Origin: Chloroflexota bacterium
Lineage (GTDB): Bacteria > Chloroflexota > UBA11872
Direction of reading: 5' to 3'
Assembly (NCBI GenBank): GCA_022820025.1
Contig: JAJEGF010000078.1
Coordinates: 1-64,000 of the forward strand
Length of the DNA: 64,000 nucleotides
The notes below the pieces were generated by a model. The model searched no databases. It worked only from the letters and a program-made list of their open reading frames with translations, and had not been told where the DNA came from. A program made the translations under genes and the position numbers. Shown in pieces: positions 31,932 to 39,009 of this stretch; positions within the stretch are counted from its first letter, which is position 1; every line of letters starts with the position of its first letter.

Positions 31932-33506
31932 TCAGCCGCCGCGGAGTTGGGTGCTGCTGCTGGCGCCTATCTGGATGCCGGCGCCGGCGGTTTGGGATAG
32001 CGCCGCCTCGGCGTCTTGCTCGAGGAGTTCGTCGATGGCGGCCGCGGCGGCCGTGAGCGCCTCCGATGGGTCCGCCTGGCCCATGGTCATCGGGCCGTCC
32101 ACGTGCCTCAACAGTTCGCCCTTGATTGGGGAGGCGTAGGGGCCCGGGATGGCGCGGGCGGCCTCGATCGCCTGCATGATGGCTCCGGCGTCGGCGTCGT
32201 CGTAGCCGCCCTGACCGCGTAGCTGCTCGGCCGAAGCCCCGCGCGCGGGCACGGTGGCCGCGGGCGCGATCTGGGCCGCCACCCAGTCCAGGGTCCGGAA
32301 CGCGACGTCCGGGTTGGCGCTGGTGGTGAGCAGGCTCAGCACGCCGAAGACCTCCGATTCAACGGCCGCGGCGCGGCGGCTGGGCGGGGCGAGTAACACG
32401 CCGCCGCCAAACGGGTTGCCGATGGCGCCGCCGCCGAATAGCCCGCCGAGCAGGCCGCCGATGGGCGTGCCGGACATGGCGACCGGTGCGCCTTGAATCG
32501 TCATCCGGCCATCGGTGATCTCCACGGCGACGGCGCTCTGGCCCGAGGCGTCGGGGTCGAATCTCGGACTCACGTCGTCGTTGGCCAGGTCGCGCAAGAA
32601 TTGCACGGCCTCCAGGGCGTCGGTGGTGTCCAGGGCGGCCCGGCGCGCTTCCAGGTCCACGACCGCGCCGCCGTTCTGCCAGATCCACTGCTGGCTGGGC
32701 AGCATGGTGGGCGGCATCCAGAGTCCCCACTGCGAGGGATTGCCGGCGGCGTCCACCTGCATGAGCCGTCGGGCGGTGTCCCGGAACTGGTCCCACTCCC
32801 AGTCTCGCAGGCTTTCCAAATCAACGCCGGCGTCCTGCAGGAGTTCCGGGCTGCATTGCAGCAGGTTGACGGACACCCAGAGCGGCAGCCCGAAGAGGTC
32901 GCCGTCCCAGGTCAGCGTGTCGATGGCGGAGGGCAGAAAGTCGGCGGAGTTGAAGTCGGGCGCGGAGGCGGCGGGGCCGTTGACCGCCGCCACGTGCCCG
33001 CGCGCGGCCAGCAGCAGGGCCAGGTCGGCGTTCAGGAGCAGCAGCGCGTCGAGTTGCGGGTGACTGGCCAGCAGGGCCTCGACCGCGGTCGCGATCTCCG
33101 TCGCATCGAACGTGAGGGCCTGCTCGAACTGCACGACGCGCAGTTCGGCGGGGGCTTGGGCAGCGCGGGCTGCGTCGGCGGCCAGTCCGGTGACCCGCAG
33201 GGCTACCTGGTCGAAGAGCGGGTTGCCGGTGGGCACGCCGATGGTGACCGGCGCGCCGGGCTGCGGCCGGGCCTCGCGTTCATTCGCGGCAACGACGGGC
33301 GTAACGCGCTGAGGAACCGGCGAAGCGGTTTGGCCCGAGGTCCGAGGCGGGTCGGGTAGTTCCGGATCGCCGCAGGCGGCCAGCAGGGCGGCGGCCGAGG
33401 CGCCGACGGCGGCCCAACCGGCGCCCCGAAGCAGGGTGCGGCGCGAGACGCGGCTAGCCGTGGTGCGCGTGCAGAATCCGGCAGTTTGGCGCCGAAAACG
33501 TTGCAT
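31932..33506 (-). CDS. Tat-exported solute-binding lipoprotein, paralogue of the previous gene
   Basis: This encodes 524 residues. It shares nearly all features with the 30190-31731 protein: twin-arginine motif plus lipobox (RRTLLRGAGWAAVGAS, LLAAC), the same GDPELPDPP start of the mature chain, the QQWIWQNGGAVVDLE segment and a Gly-rich loop (GGLLGGLFGGGAIGN). Both end in a short polar tail with a terminal RGG. The pair clearly arose by tandem duplication. No good ribosome-binding site is seen at the ATG at 33506. No permease genes are adjacent. The ligand is probably a sugar, inferred from family and neighbourhood. Confidence 0.8.
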   Translation of the reverse strand: MQRFRRQTAGFCTRTTASRVSRRTLLRGAGWAAVGASAAALLAACGDPELPDPPRTSGQTASPVPQRVTPVVAANEREARPQPGAPVTIGVPTGNPLFDQVALRVTGLAADAARAAQAPAELRVVQFEQALTFDATEIATAVEALLASHPQLDALLLLNADLALLLAARGHVAAVNGPAASAPDFNSADFLPSAIDTLTWDGDLFGLPLWVSVNLLQCSPELLQDAGVDLESLRDWEWDQFRDTARRLMQVDAAGNPSQWGLWMPPTMLPSQQWIWQNGGAVVDLEARRAALDTTDALEAVQFLRDLANDDVSPRFDPDASGQSAVAVEITDGRMTIQGAPVAMSGTPIGGLLGGLFGGGAIGNPFGGGVLLAPPSRRAAAVESEVFGVLSLLTTSANPDVAFRTLDWVAAQIAPAATVPARGASAEQLRGQGGYDDADAGAIMQAIEAARAIPGPYASPIKGELLRHVDGPMTMGQADPSEALTAAAAAIDELLEQDAEAALSQTAGAGIQIGASSSTQLRGG

Positions 33507-33602
33507 GGCACACCGTCGGTAACTGTCGCGAAGAGTAATTTACCCTTGATTACCGGCTTGAGTCGTGAAGACTTTTACAGTCCGGCGAAGAGCCGCGACG
33601 GT

Positions 33603-34349
33603 TTAGCGAGTAAAGACGGTGCCGCGGACGTAGTCGGCTTCATCGGAAGCCAGAAAGGCGAGGACGCGGGCTACGCCGACCGGGTCGCCGAGATCGGCCT
33701 GGCGGCGGCGGATTTCTTCGTCGGAGACGCCGGCGGCCTGGCCGACATCCACCACGTTTTGCAGCTTGAGGGCGGTGGCAATGCTGCCGGGGGCCACGGT
33801 GTTGACCCGTATGGGGTCATAGCCCATTCGTCCTTGCAAGACCAGGCCCAGGCCATGCACCGCGCCCTTGCTGGTTCCATACGCGAACGACGAACTACCG
33901 CTGGTGACGCCGGCGCCGGAGGCCAGCAGCAGGATCACGCCGCCGGCTTCGCCCATGGCGCGCACGGCGTGCTTGGCGCAGAGAAACATGCCGCGGGCGT
34001 TGACGCCGAGGACGCGGTCGAAGGTTTCGGTCTCGAAGTCCTGGATCGGCACCGTGGCGCCGTGGAGGATGCCGGCGCAGGCGATCAGGACGTTAAGGCG
34101 GCCAAGCTCGGATGTGGCGGCGAGCAGGTGCTCGACGTCGGACTCCTCGGAAACGTCGCAGGGGACGAAGCGGACGGTGTGCCCTTCGGCCGCCAGGTTG
34201 TCGGCAATGGCCGCGCCCTGGCTCTGCGGCAGGTCGGCCAGCGCCACATGGGCGCCGCGCCGGGCGCAAAGCTCGACGGTGGCGCGGCCGATGCCGGATG
34301 CGCCGCCAGTGACGATGATGACGCGGTCCTGTAGCGAGTCGGTGGTCAT
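33603..34349 (-). CDS. Short-chain dehydrogenase/reductase (SDR)
   Basis: This encodes 248 residues, the classical SDR length. The start is the ATG at 34349; the frame extends 26 codons across the parS site. The cofactor motif TGGASGIG is at residue 14. The structural NAG-type motif is ACAGIL. The catalytic Ser is in LLLASGAG and the Tyr-Lys pair in YGTSKGAVH (YxxxK). DLPQS after the second strand suggests NAD(H) rather than NADP(H). The substrate is probably a sugar or polyol derivative, inferred from the surrounding carbohydrate genes. It lies downstream of the isomerase gene on the same strand. Confidence 0.88.
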   Translation of the reverse strand: MTTDSLQDRVIIVTGGASGIGRATVELCARRGAHVALADLPQSQGAAIADNLAAEGHTVRFVPCDVSEESDVEHLLAATSELGRLNVLIACAGILHGATVPIQDFETETFDRVLGVNARGMFLCAKHAVRAMGEAGGVILLLASGAGVTSGSSSFAYGTSKGAVHGLGLVLQGRMGYDPIRVNTVAPGSIATALKLQNVVDVGQAAGVSDEEIRRRQADLGDPVGVARVLAFLASDEADYVRGTVFTR

Positions 34350-34376
34350 GGGACAGCGTCCTCGTGGAGGCTGCGA

Positions 34377-34392
34377 TGTTTCACGTGAAACA
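34377..34392. promoter_or_regulatory. Canonical parS site (ParB binding)
   Basis: The sequence TGTTTCACGTGAAACA is a perfect 16-bp palindrome, identical to the bacterial parS consensus bound by ParB/Spo0J. It lies in the 90-nt intergenic gap between the SDR gene and the isomerase/epimerase gene. parS sites cluster near the chromosome origin, so this window may be in the origin half of the chromosome. No parA, parB or dnaA gene is in the window. Confidence 0.85.
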
Positions 34393-34439
34393 TTCGCGAT
34401 CTGAATCGCGACCAAGTCCGGCCACAAACGTCTGCCGCA

Positions 34440-35300
34440 TCAGGCGGGATCCCAGCTTAAGCCGGCTTTGGCCATTGCCGCGTCGAGGACGCGTTTGGCT
34501 TCGGGGATGAGGTCGGGCGGCAGGTGTTCGATGAGGACCCAGGCGCGGGGGGCGACTTCGTTGAGGGCCGTGAGCCAGGCGGCGTGATTGATGACGCCCT
34601 TGCCGAGGGGGACTTCTTCGATGTGCAGGACAAGGCGGTCCTCGAGGGTGTAGTCCTTCCAGTGCGCGGCCGGAATGCGCCCGCGGGCGGCCTCCAGCAG
34701 GCGGGCGTAGACGGGGTCGGGGTTCCAGGCGTCCCAGATGCTGCCGATGAAGTTGACGGGGTCCAGGTTGAAGCCGAGGGCCCGGGTGGGAATCCGGTGG
34801 AATAGCTCGGCGATGCGCTCAGGCCGGTCCAGCACGGAGAGCACGTGGCCTTCGACCGTCAGCGTAATGCCTTCGGACTCGGCGGCCTCGGCAATGGCGC
34901 CGATGCTCTCGACGGCGCGCTCGAAGGCGGCGTCCTGGTGATGGTCGGGATGGGGATACCAGGGACCGACGGGGTTGAGGCCGCCCGGCCGGATGTAGAG
35001 CGTCTCGGCCCGCAGCGCGTGCGCGGCCTGCATGTGCCGCTTCATTCCGTCGATCCCAGCCTGTCGAACGGCCGGGTCGAGCGAGATGAGCGAGGGGTAC
35101 TGGCCGTTGGCCTGGGCGACGGTCAGGCCTTCCGCGGCCAGCAGGTCGCCAACGCGGCGAAACTCGTCCAGCGAGTAGGTGTCCGGTTGGCCGAGCTGGA
35201 CGCTGCTGCCGGTGAAGCCCAACTCAAGGGCGCGCTGGGCGCCGGCCGCCGAGATCGACGGGGGATCCGACGGCAGCAGGCCGACGACTCCACTACGCAT
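34440..35300 (-). CDS. Sugar phosphate isomerase/epimerase-like TIM barrel (AP endonuclease 2 family)
   Basis: This encodes 286 residues. The ATG at 35300 has GGAG 7 nt upstream. The family pattern of xylose isomerase-like barrels is visible: GFTGSSVQLGQPDTYSLDEF early, then TLYIRPGGLNPVG, ITLTVEGHVLSVLDRPE with a metal-ligand Glu, GFNLDPVNFIG with a metal-ligand Asp, and HWKDYTL with the His-x-Asp pair; a final Glu lies in VLIEHL. Such enzymes isomerise or epimerise sugars, inositols or sugar acids with a divalent metal. It precedes the SDR gene on the same strand. Confidence 0.82.
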   Translation of the reverse strand: MRSGVVGLLPSDPPSISAAGAQRALELGFTGSSVQLGQPDTYSLDEFRRVGDLLAAEGLTVAQANGQYPSLISLDPAVRQAGIDGMKRHMQAAHALRAETLYIRPGGLNPVGPWYPHPDHHQDAAFERAVESIGAIAEAAESEGITLTVEGHVLSVLDRPERIAELFHRIPTRALGFNLDPVNFIGSIWDAWNPDPVYARLLEAARGRIPAAHWKDYTLEDRLVLHIEEVPLGKGVINHAAWLTALNEVAPRAWVLIEHLPPDLIPEAKRVLDAAMAKAGLSWDPA

Positions 35301-35352
35301 GCGCCGTCTCCGTTCGCGAAGGGCTGAGCGATGGTAGTACGACCATGCCGCG

Positions 35353-36663
35353 TCAGTGCTCGGAGGGGTCGACCGCGGCTTCGGCGTCGAGGGTCCAAAG
35401 CTCACGGCCCCAAACCATGATGAAGAGCACCACGGCGACGCTGAGGCTGCCGCCGAGGACCATGGCGGTCGGCATGCCGAGGTTTTCGGCCACGATCGAA
35501 ATCGGCATCAGCCCAAGCGGCGTGAGTCCCCAGCCCAGCATCCAGATGGACATCACGCGACCGCGCAGCCGGGTGGGCGCCAGCAGTTGAATCATCGTCT
35601 GGTTGTTGGCCATGTAGACAGCCGAGAAGAAACCGGCGACCGCCATGACGATCCCGGCCGCCAGGGGCGAGCGGGTCAGGCCGAGCACCGCGATCGCGGC
35701 GCCAAAGGCGGCGGCGCTGAGCATGACGACGGGGCCTTTGCGGCGGTTGCCCGAGTGGGCGACCACAGCGACTGACCCTGCCACGGCGCCAATACCCTGC
35801 GCCGACAGCACCAGGCCCAGTTCGAAGGACCCAGCCTGCAAGTCCTGCTGCACAAAGATGGGCAGGATGAAGATCATCGGCATGCTGAAAAGGGACGGCG
35901 AGAGTCCCAGGAGGAGCAGCGCGGCCAGAGGGCGGGTGCTAAAGGCGAATTTGAATCCGTCGCGTAGCGCGGCGAAGGGTGATCCTCGAGTCCTTGGATG
36001 TTGGTCTCCGCCGCGAACCAAAAGGACATTGAGCATGCCCCACACGTATCCGCCGGTCTGTACGAAGTACGTGCCGGCTATATCGATCAGGCCGACCAAG
36101 GCACCGGCCAGGGCCGGTCCAGCGATGCGGGAGGCATTCATGGTGGTGCTGGTGAGCGCGATGGCGTTGCTGACGTGGCGGCGCGGCACCAGGTCGGACA
36201 CCAGGGCGTTGCGCGAGGGCACGCTGATAGCGAACGAGGTGCCGGCCATAACGCTGGAGACCGCCAGGTGCCACACCTCGATGCGGCCGGTCGCGACCAG
36301 CACGCCAATGGCAAGCCCGGCCACAGTAAAGAGCAACTGCGAGGTGATGAGCAGCTTCGTGCGGCTGACGCGATCGGCCAGGACGCCGCCGAACGGCGAC
36401 AGCAACAGCATCGGGATGGCCCGAATCATGGCCAGGGTCGCCAGGACGAACGCCGATTCGGTGAGGATTGCGACTAGCCAGCCCTGGGCGACGTTCTGCA
36501 TCCAGAACGCCATCATGGTTCCCAGGTTGGCGCGCCACAGCCGGACAAAGTCGGTGTGGGCGAAGGCGGGCGCCAGGCGATCGCGGTGGCGGGCCAGGCG
36601 CGAGCGCCGGCCGGCGGGAGCCTCAAGCGGCGAGGGCGGGGCTGCCGGACTATCGCTGGTCAT
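35353..36663 (-). CDS. Major facilitator superfamily transporter
   Basis: This encodes 436 residues with about 12 hydrophobic segments. It belongs to the MFS group of EntS/DHA3-type exporters, with LWRANLGTMMAFWMQNVAQGW at the first helix, the loop 2-3 signature GGVLADRVSRTKLL and a second repeat in the C-terminal half. A polar N-terminal tail of about 35 residues precedes the first helix. It is related to the second MFS gene at 41526 (GGVVADRMDRRTLL in the same loop). Substrate unknown; sugar-related efflux is one possibility given the neighbours. Confidence 0.85.
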   Translation of the reverse strand: MTSDSPAAPPSPLEAPAGRRSRLARHRDRLAPAFAHTDFVRLWRANLGTMMAFWMQNVAQGWLVAILTESAFVLATLAMIRAIPMLLLSPFGGVLADRVSRTKLLITSQLLFTVAGLAIGVLVATGRIEVWHLAVSSVMAGTSFAISVPSRNALVSDLVPRRHVSNAIALTSTTMNASRIAGPALAGALVGLIDIAGTYFVQTGGYVWGMLNVLLVRGGDQHPRTRGSPFAALRDGFKFAFSTRPLAALLLLGLSPSLFSMPMIFILPIFVQQDLQAGSFELGLVLSAQGIGAVAGSVAVVAHSGNRRKGPVVMLSAAAFGAAIAVLGLTRSPLAAGIVMAVAGFFSAVYMANNQTMIQLLAPTRLRGRVMSIWMLGWGLTPLGLMPISIVAENLGMPTAMVLGGSLSVAVVLFIMVWGRELWTLDAEAAVDPSEH

Positions 36664-36733
36664 GGGTCGAGCCTGCGCGGGTCCTCCCGGCGAAAACCCG
36701 AGATCAGGCCCCGCCTTTCCGCATGATTGACCA

Positions 36734-36751
36734 TTGGCGCGCGCGCGCCAA
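36734..36751. terminator. 18-bp GC palindrome after the Gfo/Idh gene
   Basis: The sequence TTGGCGCGCGCGCGCCAA is a perfect palindrome 8 nt beyond the stop of the minus-strand Gfo/Idh gene. It could stop transcription before the MFS gene, although no T tract follows. Confidence 0.4.
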
Positions 36752-36759
36752 CTGGCGGA

Positions 36760-37746
36760 TCAGATTTCGGCGAAAGCGGAGCCGGCGTCGGCCGACCGGC
36801 GGGCAGCGTCGATGATGTCGACGACCCGTGCGGCTTCCCGTGCGGAGACGGACATGGGGCGGCCCTGGCGAATGGCGGCGACGAACTCGCTCAACTCGTC
36901 GTCCCAGGGGTCTCCGTCGGGAATCAGCAGCATCCGTGGCCCATCGGCGTCGGTGACGCCGATGTGATCGGCGGCCTCGCTGAAGTCGACCACGCCCTGC
37001 CGGCAGACGACCTTGCGGCCCGACTCGGCATCACCGTCGAAGCCGCGGCGGTAGGTAATGGTCGCCAGGCCGCCATCCCGGAAGCGCAGGTTGACGACCG
37101 CCACGGCCCGGTCGAAGACATGGCCCGCCGGCTCCATGGTGGCGGCCGCGGCGATGTGGGTGATCGGCCCGCGACCGTAGATGGCGGGGTAGCCCAGGAG
37201 GATCCCGTAGACGAGCGGGTGCCCGCTGATGCGCTGGTCGAACCCGGCGTCGCGGCCGGCGCGCAAGTCGTGGGGAAAGTGGACGACCAGGTCGTCGTGG
37301 AGCGCGCCGCCGAGTACGGCGATCTGCTCGCGGACCAGGCGCGGTCCTGGACGGAGCGGGCTTGTGTGGCCGACGCGAATGACCAGGTCGCGCTGATCGG
37401 CGAGGCGGAGTAGCCGGGAAGCATCAAGGGGCGTCAGGGCCAGCGGCGACTCGCTGAAGAGGTGCTTGCCGGCCGCCAGAGCCGCCGCGCCCATTGGGGC
37501 GTGCGTGTCGGGGTGGGTGGTGACGATGACCGCGTCCACGTCCGCACGCGCAACGGTGGCTTCCCAGTCCCGCGTGTGCTCGATTCCAAAGCGCGCGGCC
37601 AATGCGGCGCAGGTGTCAGGATTGCGGCCGGCAATGACCACCAGTTCCATGTCGGAGCGCGCGGAAATGCGCTCGGCACGAGCCGCAGCCATTCCGCCGC
37701 TGCCGACGATGGCAACGCGCAGTGGGGTGGACGCGGGATCGGTCAT
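36760..37746 (-). CDS. Gfo/Idh/MocA-family oxidoreductase
   Basis: This encodes 328 residues. The Rossmann NAD(P) motif is at the N-terminus (VAIVGSGGMAAARAERI). The family's conserved Glu-Lys-Pro motif reads SESPLALT, so the Lys is replaced by Ser. The C-terminal alpha/beta domain has HPLVYGILLGYPAIYGRGP, where the usual His-containing substrate motif lies. The substrate is expected to be a sugar, inositol or related compound, but loss of the Lys makes activity uncertain. It is divergent from a second family member 160 nt away; the two share an intergenic control region. Confidence 0.82.
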   Translation of the reverse strand: MTDPASTPLRVAIVGSGGMAAARAERISARSDMELVVIAGRNPDTCAALAARFGIEHTRDWEATVARADVDAVIVTTHPDTHAPMGAAALAAGKHLFSESPLALTPLDASRLLRLADQRDLVIRVGHTSPLRPGPRLVREQIAVLGGALHDDLVVHFPHDLRAGRDAGFDQRISGHPLVYGILLGYPAIYGRGPITHIAAAATMEPAGHVFDRAVAVVNLRFRDGGLATITYRRGFDGDAESGRKVVCRQGVVDFSEAADHIGVTDADGPRMLLIPDGDPWDDELSEFVAAIRQGRPMSVSAREAARVVDIIDAARRSADAGSAFAEI

Positions 37747-37908
37747 ACGGCTCTCTCACGCGCTTTTGGACAAATCGGCCGGTCCGAATGTCGGTCGTCG
37801 ATTGGAACTTGCCATGGCACACATTCTGGACGGCGGACGCGCGGTACGCGAACCGGCGCGGGGCGTGCCATGATGCCGCGGCAGGGATTCCCCGAATCAG
37901 GAACTCAC
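37747..37908. promoter_or_regulatory. Divergent control region of two Gfo/Idh genes
   Basis: This 162-nt gap must hold promoters for both divergent oxidoreductase genes. It contains a perfect 10-bp palindrome TGCCATGGCA (37810-37819), a possible operator. No convincing -35/-10 pair was found. AGGAA lies 6 nt before the plus-strand ATG at 37909. Confidence 0.35.
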
Positions 37909-38961
37909 ATGTCGAATGGCAGCCTCGGCATCGGCATCGTCGGCGCGGGCGACATCGTGCGCACGCGGCACATGCCGAACCTGGCGGATGTAGACGACAT
38001 CGCCTTCGTGGCGGTGACGAACCGGCGTCGAGAAACAGCCGAGGCGTTCGCCGCCGACTACAACGTGCCGAACGTGCTGGGCAACTGGCGCGAGGTGGTT
38101 GACCACCCCGACGTGGACGTCGTGTGGATCGGGGCCACGCCTTACTTGCACGCCCTGGTGTCGGTGGCTGCGCTCGATGCCGGCAAGCACGTGTTTTGCC
38201 AGGCGCGCATGGCGCGCAAGCTGGCCGAAGCGCGGGAGATGCTGGAAGCCGCCGAGCGAAATCCGGGACTGGTGGCGGCCGTCTGTCCACCGGGGATCGG
38301 GGTGGCCGGCGACCGCACGATGCTGCGCCTACTGAAGGTGGACCGCTTCGCCGGTGCGCTGCGCCAGGTGCGAATGTCGTCGTTCGGCGACACCGCCGTC
38401 ACCAACGACATCCTGCACTGGCGGCACGACTTCGACATCAGCGGCTACAACGTGATGAACGTCGGAATCATGGTGGAAGCCCTGCAGCGTTGGGTGGGTC
38501 CGGAGCGCGACGTTCAGGCGATGACCAAGGTCCACATCAAGGAGCGCCGCAACGCGGAGACCGACGCCTTCGAGGCCGTGCGGGTTCCGGACTCCTTCAC
38601 CGCGATGGGCGAGTTGGTATCGGGCGCGGACTACGTGTACCAGTGGTCGGGCCTGGCGCACCACGAACCGGCCACCGAGGTCTGGCTCTACGGCGACGAG
38701 GGGACCCTGGTCTACGACTTCGACCACGACACCATCGCCGGCGCCAAGGCGGGCGAGGACGAATTGTCCCCCATCGACATCCCGGCCGACGAGCACTACG
38801 ACCCGAACGTGGAAACCGATTTCATCGACGCCATCCGCAGCGGCAGCCACGACACCGGGCTGGCGCCCAGCTTCGCGCGCGCGTTCAAGTACATGGAGTT
38901 CATGGAGGCGGCCACGCGGTCCGCTCGGGAGGGGCGGCGGGTCAGCATTCCGCTTGAGTAA
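37909..38961 (+). CDS. Gfo/Idh/MocA-family oxidoreductase
   Basis: This encodes 350 residues. The ATG at 37909 is preceded by AGGAA. The nucleotide-binding motif is GIGIVGAGDIVRTRHMPNL. The Glu-Lys-Pro motif is replaced by QARMARKLA, so the usual catalytic Lys is absent at this position although a Lys follows a few residues later. The second domain has HWRHDFDISGYNVMNVGIM and a final FARAFKYMEFMEAA helix. It is divergent from the other family member. Both probably act in oxidation or epimerisation of sugar derivatives. The open frame extends far upstream antisense to the neighbour and is not coding. Confidence 0.85.
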   Translation: MSNGSLGIGIVGAGDIVRTRHMPNLADVDDIAFVAVTNRRRETAEAFAADYNVPNVLGNWREVVDHPDVDVVWIGATPYLHALVSVAALDAGKHVFCQARMARKLAEAREMLEAAERNPGLVAAVCPPGIGVAGDRTMLRLLKVDRFAGALRQVRMSSFGDTAVTNDILHWRHDFDISGYNVMNVGIMVEALQRWVGPERDVQAMTKVHIKERRNAETDAFEAVRVPDSFTAMGELVSGADYVYQWSGLAHHEPATEVWLYGDEGTLVYDFDHDTIAGAKAGEDELSPIDIPADEHYDPNVETDFIDAIRSGSHDTGLAPSFARAFKYMEFMEAATRSAREGRRVSIPLE

Positions 38962-39009
38962 GCCGCCAAGGGCCACAGGGGCCCAACGGGTCATGCCGTT
39001 GCCCCGGTT

